A stretch of 14,765 bases of DNA from Clostridiales bacterium UBA1206 (GTDB lineage: Bacteria; Bacillota; Clostridia; Oscillospirales; CAG-382), in NCBI GenBank assembly GCA_002310055.1, contig DBXS01000030.1, positions 2,364 to 17,128 of the forward strand, read 5' to 3'. The notes under the pieces are model-generated. The model was not told the DNA's origin and made no database searches. It saw only the letters and a program-made list of their open reading frames with translations. Shown one piece after another: positions 6,568 through 14,210 of the stretch (within the stretch, counting starts at the first letter, position 1; every line of letters begins with the position of its first letter). The position numbers and the translations under genes were made by a program.

Positions 6568-6614
6568 ATACTTCAAGTGCTTATTGATTTTTGGCGATAA
6601 GTATGATATACTTA
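6568..6614. promoter_or_regulatory. Candidate operator: inverted repeat over the dockerin-operon promoter, with an extra half-site
   Basis: TAAGTAT (6598-6604), three bases, then ATACTTA (6608-6614) form a perfect 7-bp inverted repeat. Its right arm covers most of the -10 hexamer. A third copy of the half-site, ATACTT, lies at 6568-6573 exactly 40 bp upstream of the same half-site at 6608, close to four helical turns. Binding here would be expected to block RNA polymerase. No regulator gene is present in the window. Confidence 0.45.
6584..6612 (+). promoter_or_regulatory. Promoter of the dockerin operon
   Basis: TTGATT (6584-6589), 17 bases, TATACT (6607-6612; 5 of 6). Transcription would begin near 6619, leaving a leader of about 60 bases before the GTG at 6680. 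This start rules out most of the upstream in-frame extension of the first gene. Confidence 0.6.
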
Positions 6615-6679
6615 CCGTGTATAAATAGATGTGCCGATACCGTTCCGGCTTATACGGGATCGGCCCGGGAGGCGCAAAA

Positions 6680-8992
6680 GTGAAAAAGACACTTGCAATA
6701 ATCATTTCGCTCATTCTGGTCGTTTCGTGCGCTGCGGTGCATACGTCCGCTTCTGAACCCATTCTCGGCGACGTCAACGAGAGCGGCGAAGTCAATTCCA
6801 ACGACGCTATCTATCTGCTCCGGTACGTACTGTTCGGCGATATGTATCCGGTCCAGGGCGTCACGGATTTCGACGGCAACGGCGTTCTCAATTCCGACGA
6901 CGCCATTTATCTGCTCCGTCACGTCCTGTTCGGCGATCTGTATCCGCTCGCGCACCCGGCGGCTTTCCTCGCTTCGGACCGGCTCGCCAACGCAAGCAAG
7001 TATCTGTTCCGCGTAGGCAACGCCAACGCGGTCAAGCTCGGCACACTGTTCCGCGCCATTAACGACACGCCCGATCCTTCCAAAGTCAACGTCACGATCG
7101 AGGCGGTCGCGCCTTCCGATACCACGGTTTCCGGCGTTTATACTCGCAATTCCTCCGACTGGGCGCTGGGAACGCTCAAATTCAGCGGCGAAGGCCCCGT
7201 CAAGGTCACGATAGCCGAAACCGGCCGCGCGTTCGATATGTATCTTGAAGTCATCGACGGCAAAAACGTCACGTCTTACGGCGAGATCAACGCTTCGGGC
7301 GTCAACGTCCTGCTCGGCGATATCACGCTTGCGAGCGGCGCGCATCCCATATGGAGCGGAGCCGTATACGGAAACGGTTTTACCATAGACGCGAGCGCGG
7401 GGCTTACCACACAGCACGGAATAATCACCCTTTCCGGCGCCGCGGTCGATAACGTCGTCATCAACGGGCCCCTGTTCGACACGTACGTAGCTTCATTCGG
7501 CGAAACGTATTACACCGCCACTGTATACTGCAGCGGCGAGGGTAGCACGATCACCAACAGCCGGATAACCGGCGCGCAGTCGCCTCTCAAGATCAATTCG
7601 GACACCCTCGTCAGAGACACCGTGCTTTCGGGCGGATTTTTCTGCAATCTCGAAGCGCGCGGCGGCAGTATCACGCTCGAAGACGTCACCACCGTCAATA
7701 CGCAAAACAGTCTTGGCGTGGTAATCGCATTCGCCGCTTCGGCCACCACCGCGCTTACGCTCACCGGCGATCTCATACAGCACAATTTCATATCTTCTTC
7801 CACCGATCTTGGCAACAGCAACGCCAACCTGCTGCGCAACGTGATGTTCCGCAGCGCGTACAGCCGGTATCATTTTGTTTCCGGCAGCGAAAAATACGTC
7901 AACACCGGGATCATCTCCATGAATCCCGATATCGGCGGCGAAAGCATAATAGACAAACGTTCTGATAAACGCAATTATTACGGTATGGTGGCGACGATAC
8001 TCGGCCAGAACGGATACGTCTATACCATGGACAACACCGATCCTTCCGCGCTCGAAACGTCATACGCCGAGCCCGCTTATAAGCCCTCCGTACAAAAACC
8101 GTACGAGCCCGCATTCAGCTGGGCGCTGCCCGCGTCCGAGACGGTCCAGCCCGGCGGAAGCTCTCATTGTTATACCGATTCGAACGGCGTGCTGCAGATC
8201 CGCTTCACCGAAGGCGAAAGCAAGACTCTTCACGTTTCGCAGTTCGCCACAATAAAGAAATACGGCAAAAAGGTCATTTCCTCGTACGTTATGTGCAAGA
8301 ACACCGAGACCGGCAAAGCGGTCCCCATAAGCAGCGGAAACGTCACTTTCAGCGCCGCCGGCGTGTACGAACTGACTTATACCTATACCGATAACTTCAT
8401 TTTCGACAAAGACGGCGTCGATAATTCCGACACCGTCAAATATACCAAATCGGTCCGGGTCAACGTTATGGCGGTCAAAGACGCGCCCGACGCAGCCATC
8501 ACGTCTTCCGCGGATACGGGTGCGCTCGTATGGGCGACCGCCGGAACTGTTTTTGACGTCGACTACCATCCCTGCGCGCCGCTTTTCGCCGGACTTACAA
8601 TAAATGATTACGATTCTGACAATAACGCGTACACCGTGCTCGACGGCTCGAATCTCGCTTCGTTCATCGGCAGTCTTTCGAGCGTGACGGTTTCGGGCAA
8701 GACCGTGACGTTCCGGCTTAAGAACGGCACCAAGCTCGTGGTCGTCTGCACCGGCAACATCGACGGTTCCATGCAGATCAAGCTTAAGGACAACGTGATA
8801 TACTGCTGCGACAGCACCGCGGACAACAACCGGAACACCGTTTCTCTGCGTTTTGCAAGCTACACCTACACCGGCGAAAACGGCGTGGAAGTCGCGTATA
8901 CTTCCGTCCGCACCTTCACAGGTTCTACTGACGGCGCCACTATTGGCGCATACAGGGATCTCACCGCGCTCGAAGGCACTGTCTCTAACTGA
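6680..8992 (+). CDS. Secreted beta-helix surface protein with N-terminal dockerin
   Basis: 770 residues. The GTG start at 6680 is supported by GGGAGG (6668-6673) 6 bases upstream; an ATG further upstream at 6629 lacks such a site. A signal peptide spans residues 1 to about 25. A dockerin-like module follows at once (30-90) with two calcium-loop repeats: D31, N33, S35, N39, D42 and D63, D65, N67, N71, D74, each followed by A-I-Y-L-L-R. Residues about 195-440 contain many short strand-turn repeats with Asn and Gly turns (for example G-N-G-F-T-I-D-A and T-I-T-N-S-R-I), typical of a right-handed parallel beta-helix as in pectate lyases and adhesins. The rest (450-770) looks like two or more Ig-like beta domains. 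Known beta-helix proteins of this kind bind or cut polysaccharides; no catalytic residues can be assigned. First gene of a three-gene operon. Confidence 0.85.
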   Translation: MKKTLAIIISLILVVSCAAVHTSASEPILGDVNESGEVNSNDAIYLLRYVLFGDMYPVQGVTDFDGNGVLNSDDAIYLLRHVLFGDLYPLAHPAAFLASDRLANASKYLFRVGNANAVKLGTLFRAINDTPDPSKVNVTIEAVAPSDTTVSGVYTRNSSDWALGTLKFSGEGPVKVTIAETGRAFDMYLEVIDGKNVTSYGEINASGVNVLLGDITLASGAHPIWSGAVYGNGFTIDASAGLTTQHGIITLSGAAVDNVVINGPLFDTYVASFGETYYTATVYCSGEGSTITNSRITGAQSPLKINSDTLVRDTVLSGGFFCNLEARGGSITLEDVTTVNTQNSLGVVIAFAASATTALTLTGDLIQHNFISSSTDLGNSNANLLRNVMFRSAYSRYHFVSGSEKYVNTGIISMNPDIGGESIIDKRSDKRNYYGMVATILGQNGYVYTMDNTDPSALETSYAEPAYKPSVQKPYEPAFSWALPASETVQPGGSSHCYTDSNGVLQIRFTEGESKTLHVSQFATIKKYGKKVISSYVMCKNTETGKAVPISSGNVTFSAAGVYELTYTYTDNFIFDKDGVDNSDTVKYTKSVRVNVMAVKDAPDAAITSSADTGALVWATAGTVFDVDYHPCAPLFAGLTINDYDSDNNAYTVLDGSNLASFIGSLSSVTVSGKTVTFRLKNGTKLVVVCTGNIDGSMQIKLKDNVIYCCDSTADNNRNTVSLRFASYTYTGENGVEVAYTSVRTFTGSTDGATIGAYRDLTALEGTVSN
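6767..6949 (+). repeat. Dockerin-coding duplicated repeat, copy 1 (N-terminal)
   Basis: Two tandem repeats of about 32 codons encode D-x-N-x-S/N-G-x-x-N-x-x-D-A-I-Y-L-L-R. The stretch coding DAIYLLR is nearly the same in DNA in both halves and reappears at 11637-11822 and 13305-13487, making six copies in the operon. Confidence 0.8.
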
Positions 8993-9023
8993 TACAGAAT
9001 AAAATATTTACAGGAGGCCAAAG

Positions 9024-11825
9024 ATGAAAAAGCGTATACTTTCCGTGCTGCTTGCAGTTTTTATGCTTCTCCCCGCGCTTGCGGTGACTCCGTACGCCGA
9101 TGAACAGACGGTCATCCCATGGAACGAACCGGCTATCGCCGCGGAGGTCGGGAGCGAGATCGATTTCGGCAACTACGTGATACAGTATTTGAAGGACGCC
9201 GAACCGCAGGTGAACATCGTCTGGAAACTCGACGGTACCGCTGTCAAGACTTTCACGCCCGAAAAAGCCGGCGTTACCGAGATCGTCGCTGAATCCGGCA
9301 AGAAGAGCAAAACGATCTATATCGTGGCTAAGGAACCCAAAGATACCGAATACGTGCTTTATTACAACGATTTCGAATCCGAAGATTCGCTCGACGGATT
9401 TATTAAATCCGTGGCGAGCCGCGTGTCGCTCAAAGACGGCGACCTTATAATAGACGCCACCGGCTACGATATGGTCCGCGCGACGCTTCCTTCGTGGCTC
9501 GGCGATTTCGGCAACTATTCAATAACCGCAAGCGTTATGACGTCCGATTACAGAGACACGAGCCGCTGGAATTCCATCTGCTACCGCGCAAACGGCGCCT
9601 CGTATCCGTTTTATCATATGTGCGTGCGCAAGAACTGCGGTACCGGCAGCGGCGTCGAATTCGCTTTGCGCACTCCGTCAAACGGCTGGGACGTCATAGA
9701 GAGCGCGACCCACACCGTCAACCAGACTGACGGCACCTACTATACTTATAACGTTCAGGTCAGAAACGACATCATACTCCATTCCATAGACGGCAACCAG
9801 ATCAACTACAACGACGCTGAAAAGCCGTACCAAAAGGGCTGCATAGGGCTTATATCAAACTATTCCATAATGCACGTCGACTATATCAAAGTCACGCTGC
9901 AGCTCACTGACCCGCGCATAGACGTTCCCGAAACGCTCATCGTTCCCACTGCTAAGGTAAAGAATATTACCAACGCGTTCGCAAACGTTGCCTGGCCCGC
10001 GGATCCCGATTCGCTCGGCAGACTCGCAGACGCGCATTCCGTGGTGCTCGGCACCGACGGCACGTACGTGTTTACCGCCGACGGCAGCAAGGTTTGCGCT
10101 ATTGAAAATGTTTTCGAAGCCATCGGCGGCAATATCGTCCCCGTGTTCGAATGCAACACCAACGAGGCGGTCGACGGGGTAGTAAAACTCGCGGCGACTC
10201 AGGTCGTTCCCGACGTTTCGGTGCTCACCGCCGACGAAAGCGTGCTCGCTTATGCGCGCGGCAAACAGCCGATGATCCGCGGGATAATCGATCTGCGCGG
10301 CGTATTCACCGAACCGATGACCGAAGCCGATATCGCCGAAGCCCGCAAGCTCATCAACGCCAACGCCGTTAAGATCGGACTTTTCGATTCCAAAGCGCTC
10401 GACGCCTCTTCCGCCGACGAACTCAGATCGATGCTGCTCACCGTCTGGGCGTACGATCCGGCAGAAGACGAAGCCTCGCTGCTTCACGCCATGCTCACCG
10501 GCGCGCACGCGGTTGTCACCCCCTCCCCCGATAAAGTCAAAGAGGCGTATACGCTCTTTGCCGAAGACGCGCTGACCCGCACTCCTTCTGTCATCGGTCA
10601 CCGCGGCAACCCCACCAACGCGCCCGAAAATTCCATTTCAAGCTACCGCATAGCCTACGAAAACGGCGCGGATATCGTGGAGACCGACGTGTATCTCAGC
10701 AAGGACGGCGAAGTGGTCGTGATGCACGACAGCGATATTTCGCGCACCACCACCGGTTCCGGCAATATCGAATCACTCACGCTCGCCCAGCTTAAGGAGT
10801 ATTATCTGTGGGGCGAAAACGACAAATTCAAGACCTCGTTCCCCGAAGAACGCATTCCCACCCTGCGCGAGATATTCGAGCTGATGAAAAATTGCGAAGG
10901 GCTTAAGCTCTTCGTCGAGATCAAAACTACCAAGCCGGCGGTATGCCAGAAGATCGTTGATCTCGCCGAGGAATACGGAATGAGCGAGCGCATATCGGTC
11001 ATATCCTTCTCGCTCACTCAGCTCGTAAAGATGCATCAGGTCGCACCGGAGATCTCGTGCGGATACCTTTTGAACACCATACAGTCGTCTGCTTCCGACG
11101 AACTGGCGGCAGCCGCCCTCAACGCCGTAATAAGCAGTATCGTCAAAAACAATATAACGTGCAATCCCGCGTATACCGCGCTCACGTATAAATTCCTCAG
11201 CGCCGCCAACGTGCGCGGCATAACCGTATGGCCGTGGACCTACACCGCTTCGAACGGCGAAAGATTCGCTTATGCGTTCAAATCCGGTTTCGGCGGACTC
11301 ACTACCAACGACGCTCAGTATACCAAGAACAACGTCAAATACATTACCGCTCCCGCCTGTGCGCGCGCGTCTGTGGGCGAAAGCGTCACGCTCGACGTGA
11401 CGGCGGTCACCTACGGCAGGACGAGCGACAACGTTTCGGACAGAGTGGAAATAACCGTTATTTCGGGCGCCGACGTAATAAAAGTCGAAGGCGCGACTGT
11501 AACCGGCCTTAAACAAGGCACCGCGTACGTGATGTGCAGCTACGCCACCAAGCTTCCCGTAGGCGCCGCCAAGGGCTCGTACACCGTTTATACCGACGTC
11601 ATCCGTATCGACGTCAGCGGCGAAGGCGTCATCGTCGGTGACTTTGACGGCGACGGCGACGTAGATTCCTCCGACGCCATCTACCTTCTCAGAGCGGTGC
11701 TGTTTTCGGAAGATTATCCGCTCAACCAGTCGGGCGATATCGACCGCAACGGCAGAATCGATTCGGCCGACGCCATCTATCTTCTGCGCCACGTGCTGTT
11801 CAGCGGCGACTATCCGCTTTTATAA
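9024..11825 (+). CDS. Secreted glycerophosphodiester phosphodiesterase with degenerate second barrel and C-terminal dockerin
   Basis: 933 residues behind AGGAGG (9012-9017), 31 bases after the first gene. Order: signal peptide (1-26), Ig-like strand region (about 28-108), jelly-roll domain (about 110-298), barrel-like region (300-520), glycerophosphodiesterase (GDPD) domain (521-770), Ig-like domain (775-865), dockerin (872-933). The GDPD domain has H-R-G-N at 526-529, Glu535-Asn536 after it, E-T-D (Glu553, Asp555), M-H-D (His568) and V-E-I-K (Glu632, Lys634): a complete catalytic and metal set. It should hydrolyse glycerophosphodiesters to glycerol 3-phosphate plus an alcohol; extracellular targets could be lipid head groups or teichoic acid. 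The 300-520 region keeps barrel features such as T-V-W-A-Y but lacks all catalytic residues. Dockerin ligands are D873, D875, D877, D881, D884 and D905, D907, N909, D913, D916. Confidence 0.92.
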   Translation: MKKRILSVLLAVFMLLPALAVTPYADEQTVIPWNEPAIAAEVGSEIDFGNYVIQYLKDAEPQVNIVWKLDGTAVKTFTPEKAGVTEIVAESGKKSKTIYIVAKEPKDTEYVLYYNDFESEDSLDGFIKSVASRVSLKDGDLIIDATGYDMVRATLPSWLGDFGNYSITASVMTSDYRDTSRWNSICYRANGASYPFYHMCVRKNCGTGSGVEFALRTPSNGWDVIESATHTVNQTDGTYYTYNVQVRNDIILHSIDGNQINYNDAEKPYQKGCIGLISNYSIMHVDYIKVTLQLTDPRIDVPETLIVPTAKVKNITNAFANVAWPADPDSLGRLADAHSVVLGTDGTYVFTADGSKVCAIENVFEAIGGNIVPVFECNTNEAVDGVVKLAATQVVPDVSVLTADESVLAYARGKQPMIRGIIDLRGVFTEPMTEADIAEARKLINANAVKIGLFDSKALDASSADELRSMLLTVWAYDPAEDEASLLHAMLTGAHAVVTPSPDKVKEAYTLFAEDALTRTPSVIGHRGNPTNAPENSISSYRIAYENGADIVETDVYLSKDGEVVVMHDSDISRTTTGSGNIESLTLAQLKEYYLWGENDKFKTSFPEERIPTLREIFELMKNCEGLKLFVEIKTTKPAVCQKIVDLAEEYGMSERISVISFSLTQLVKMHQVAPEISCGYLLNTIQSSASDELAAAALNAVISSIVKNNITCNPAYTALTYKFLSAANVRGITVWPWTYTASNGERFAYAFKSGFGGLTTNDAQYTKNNVKYITAPACARASVGESVTLDVTAVTYGRTSDNVSDRVEITVISGADVIKVEGATVTGLKQGTAYVMCSYATKLPVGAAKGSYTVYTDVIRIDVSGEGVIVGDFDGDGDVDSSDAIYLLRAVLFSEDYPLNQSGDIDRNGRIDSADAIYLLRHVLFSGDYPLL
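11637..11822 (+). repeat. Dockerin-coding duplicated repeat, copy 2 (C-terminal)
   Basis: Codes residues 872-933 of the phosphodiesterase, two calcium-loop repeats. The first half reads A-I-Y-L-L-R-A-V-L-F and the second A-I-Y-L-L-R-H-V-L-F, so the halves have drifted slightly. The module closes the protein two residues before the stop. Confidence 0.8.
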
Positions 11826-11867
11826 ATTGCGGGATATTTCCAAAATAAACCAAAGGAGCCGTTTTTC

Positions 11868-13490
11868 GTGAGAAAAAGGTTTATCTGCATAGCATTATGC
11901 GTTTCTCTTGCGCTGTGCGCCCTGCCGGCGCTCGCCGCGCGCGCCGTCGACAGGTCTTCCGTCACACGTCAGGGCGTGACGGTGTCTTATCCCGCCCGGG
12001 TCGCCCCCGGCGGGGAAGTCGCGCTGACGGTGACGCTCGATTCTCTCGACGTAATGTCCTGCGGCGTGCGCGTAAGCCTGCCGACCGGTTTTTCGTTCGT
12101 CAGCGGCGCGTGGAACGCCGAAAACACGGGCGATCCGTTCATCATATCCAACGCGAGCAGCGAAAACGGGTATATCCACGCCGCCGTCATCAATTACGGC
12201 GACGACACGGTCACGCTCGACGGCGACGTGTTCGGCTACGTCCTGACGGCGCCTCAGACCGAAGGCGCGTACGTTTTAACCGTGGAGTTTTCCAACGAAG
12301 GCGAATCGCTGCGTACGTTTCCGCTGAACATAACCGTCACGGGCGAAGCTGAAAGTTCCGAAGGGCCCGAAGAATCTTCCGGCGACGAGCCGGTATCGGA
12401 AGAGATACCGGAGCGCGTGCAGGAGATCTCCGTCCCGCAGAGCGCAGACGTGATCCACGGCAGAGAATTCGCCATAGCCATCCACGCCGACGAGATCACC
12501 GCCAAATCGCTCGGTGTGCTGCTCAAATACGACGACAAGGACTGTTTCAGCTTCGTTTCCGGCGTGTGGAATTCGCCGGCGTTCACGTCGGAATTCGATC
12601 CGCTCATCGTCGCGAATATGTCCTACGACGAGGAAAACGATAAGATCCGCGCCGCCGTGCTCACGTATCAGGACAAATATATGAGCCAGCACGTCGTCGA
12701 CAAGGACATTTTCGTCATCTGTCTCGCCGTCCCGGCTGACGCCGAGGGCGTGCACGACCTGACCGTCACGGTCAGCATCGAAGACGACGCGGGCAGGAAT
12801 ACCACGATCGCCAACACCGTTTCGGTGGATATCCGGGGGCACGAATGGGTAGCGCAAAGCGTAATCCCCGCCACCTGCGCCGCCGAAGGGTCCAGGCACA
12901 GCGTGTGTTCGTACTGCGGCGCGCAGAAAGACGAGACCCTGCCCATAGATCTGCATAACCACACCGGCGAGACCGAACTTTGGGGCTACGTCCCGGCGAC
13001 CTGCGAACAGGCGGGGTATACCGGCGACGTCCACTGCCACGGCTGCGGCCTGCTGCTCGAAGAGGGCGAGACCATACCTCCGCTGCGCAAGCTCGCCGAC
13101 GTGTGCGGTGAAAACTTTTACTTTTACTATATAGGCGAGACCCAGTACGTTATGATAACCGGCGAAGTCGATTCGCTCCCGGAGGGAGTGGTCGAGACCG
13201 ATCCTAACGGCGAAGGCGTGCCGGGGAATCCGCTTAACGTGCGCGATAAGCTGCGGCTCGTCTACGGCGACGCCATACTCGACGAAGCGACTATCGCCGT
13301 AAAAGGCGACCTCGACCGCGACGGCGACGTCGATTCCGACGACGCGATCTATCTGTTGAGGCACGTGCTTTTCGAATCCGATTTCCCGGTCGATCAGCCG
13401 TGCGACTTCAACGGCGATGAGTCGGACAATTCCGACGACGCCATCTATCTGCTCAGGCACGTGCTGTTCCCGGGCGATTTTCCGCTTTGA
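11868..13490 (+). CDS. Secreted protein with two cohesin-like domains and C-terminal dockerin (possible small scaffold)
   Basis: 540 residues, GTG start with AAAGGAG (11852-11858) 9 bases upstream, 42 bases after the previous gene. Signal peptide 1 to about 26. Two related beta domains follow, about 35-158 and 185-323, joined by an acidic Ser/Glu/Pro linker. Each begins with a strand pair and P-G-G-E or H-G-R-E, and has F-V-S-G-x-W-N (77-83 and 229-235), then F/L-I-I/V-x-N and a hydrophobic strand set, the layout of cohesin-fold domains. Two Cys-rich repeats (P-A-T-C...C-x-x-C-G, at 335-351 and 376-394) come next, then a small beta domain (about 415-478) and the dockerin (480-540; D481, D483, D485, D489, D492 and D513, N515, D517, N521, D524). 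Cohesin plus dockerin on one chain is the architecture of an adaptor scaffoldin. The cohesin call rests on pattern only. Confidence 0.75.
   Translation: MRKRFICIALCVSLALCALPALAARAVDRSSVTRQGVTVSYPARVAPGGEVALTVTLDSLDVMSCGVRVSLPTGFSFVSGAWNAENTGDPFIISNASSENGYIHAAVINYGDDTVTLDGDVFGYVLTAPQTEGAYVLTVEFSNEGESLRTFPLNITVTGEAESSEGPEESSGDEPVSEEIPERVQEISVPQSADVIHGREFAIAIHADEITAKSLGVLLKYDDKDCFSFVSGVWNSPAFTSEFDPLIVANMSYDEENDKIRAAVLTYQDKYMSQHVVDKDIFVICLAVPADAEGVHDLTVTVSIEDDAGRNTTIANTVSVDIRGHEWVAQSVIPATCAAEGSRHSVCSYCGAQKDETLPIDLHNHTGETELWGYVPATCEQAGYTGDVHCHGCGLLLEEGETIPPLRKLADVCGENFYFYYIGETQYVMITGEVDSLPEGVVETDPNGEGVPGNPLNVRDKLRLVYGDAILDEATIAVKGDLDRDGDVDSDDAIYLLRHVLFESDFPVDQPCDFNGDESDNSDDAIYLLRHVLFPGDFPL
13305..13487 (+). 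repeat. Dockerin-coding duplicated repeat, copy 3 (C-terminal)
   Basis: Codes residues 480-540, two repeats each ending D-D-A-I-Y-L-L-R-H-V-L-F. In the second calcium loop the usual Gly after the third ligand is Glu, and the ligand set is otherwise intact. Confidence 0.8.
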
Positions 13491-13509
13491 TACGTCAAAA
13501 AATGCATAC

Positions 13510-13542
13510 CGCCCGCGTTTTTTAAGCGCGGGCGCGTTTTTT
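13510..13542 (+). terminator. Terminator of the dockerin operon
   Basis: CGCCCGCG (13510-13517) pairs with CGCGGGCG (13527-13534) around a 9-base loop, and a run of six T (13537-13542) follows two bases later. It lies 20 bases after the last stop codon. Confidence 0.85.
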
Positions 13543-13543
13543 C

Positions 13544-13571
13544 TTGCATTTTTGCCGAAAAGTGCTATAAT
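13544..13571 (+). promoter_or_regulatory. Promoter of the HD-domain/msrA operon
   Basis: TTGCAT (13544-13549), 16 bases, perfect TATAAT (13566-13571) with an extended -10 TG at 13563-13564. The start would fall near 13578, which excludes the in-frame GTG at 13575 as translation start. Confidence 0.75.
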
Positions 13572-13610
13572 AAAGTGCGTAAGTTCAAAAATCAAAAGGA
13601 AAAACCGTTT

Positions 13611-14210
13611 ATGTATCTTACCGGAAAACAGGCTTTCGCGCTGCTTGCGGAAGGGATAAGCGATCCGCGTTCCGTGCGCTACGTGATGCACAGCGTCTAC
13701 GTCGGCGAACTCGCCGCGCTGATAGCCGCGCGAATGGGACTCGATCCCGTTTACGCCGCGGCGCTCGGATATCTGCACGATATCGGCCGCAAGGTCGATC
13801 CCGCAAACCATATGTACGCGGGGTATAAGTATTTAAAACAAAAAGGTTACGGCGAATACGCGTATATCTGCCTTACGCATTCGTTTCTTAACAACGATAT
13901 CGAATGCATCTGCGGCGAACTGCTTTCGCCGCAAAGCGAAGGTTACGACGAGGTAAAAGAATTCGTGCGCACGCGCGAATATACCGATTACGACCGCATC
14001 ATCCAGACCTGCGACCTGCTCTGCCTCCATTCGGGCGGCGCCACGCTTGAAGAGCGCATAGCGGATATAGAATCGCGCAAGGGCACGCACGCAAAATCGG
14101 CGTACCACCGCCGCGCGGCTTTCGCGCAGCTGGCGTATATCGAAAGCAGGATCGGCTGTCCGGTGTACGATATGTATAAATATTTGAAAGGGGAGACTTT
14201 CGGACTATGA
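13611..14210 (+). CDS. HD-domain phosphohydrolase
   Basis: 199 residues, cytosolic. The HD metal site is visible: His27 in M-H-S-V-Y-V-G-E, the His56-Asp57 doublet in L-H-D-I-G-R, and Asp135 in T-C-D-L; His67 and His90 are further candidate ligands. Proteins of this superfamily cut phosphate esters or nucleotides (YqeK, (p)ppGpp or cyclic dinucleotide hydrolases); the substrate here cannot be read from the sequence. The ATG at 13611 is chosen because the predicted transcript begins at about 13578, with AAAAGGA (13594-13600) as a slightly distant ribosome binding site. The stop overlaps the msrA-family start in an ATGA tetranucleotide, so the two products are translationally coupled. Confidence 0.85.
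   Translation: MYLTGKQAFALLAEGISDPRSVRYVMHSVYVGELAALIAARMGLDPVYAAALGYLHDIGRKVDPANHMYAGYKYLKQKGYGEYAYICLTHSFLNNDIECICGELLSPQSEGYDEVKEFVRTREYTDYDRIIQTCDLLCLHSGGATLEERIADIESRKGTHAKSAYHRRAAFAQLAYIESRIGCPVYDMYKYLKGETFGL

Noticed and set aside
6629..6679. ATG at 6629 as start of the beta-helix protein
   Set aside because: It lacks a ribosome binding site, lies only about 10 bases from the predicted transcript start, and puts a charged, non-hydrophobic extension before the signal peptide.
10773..11792. 339-codon minus-strand open frame within the phosphodiesterase gene
   Set aside because: It is a shadow of the GDPD and dockerin coding strand, with no ribosome binding site and a composition typical of antisense translation.
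12276..13811. 511-codon open frame on the minus strand across the cohesin-like gene
   Set aside because: It is antisense to a gene with signal peptide, domain structure and ribosome binding site, crosses a terminator and a promoter, and its translation shows no recognisable fold. GC-rich codon use on the plus strand removes stops from this antisense frame.
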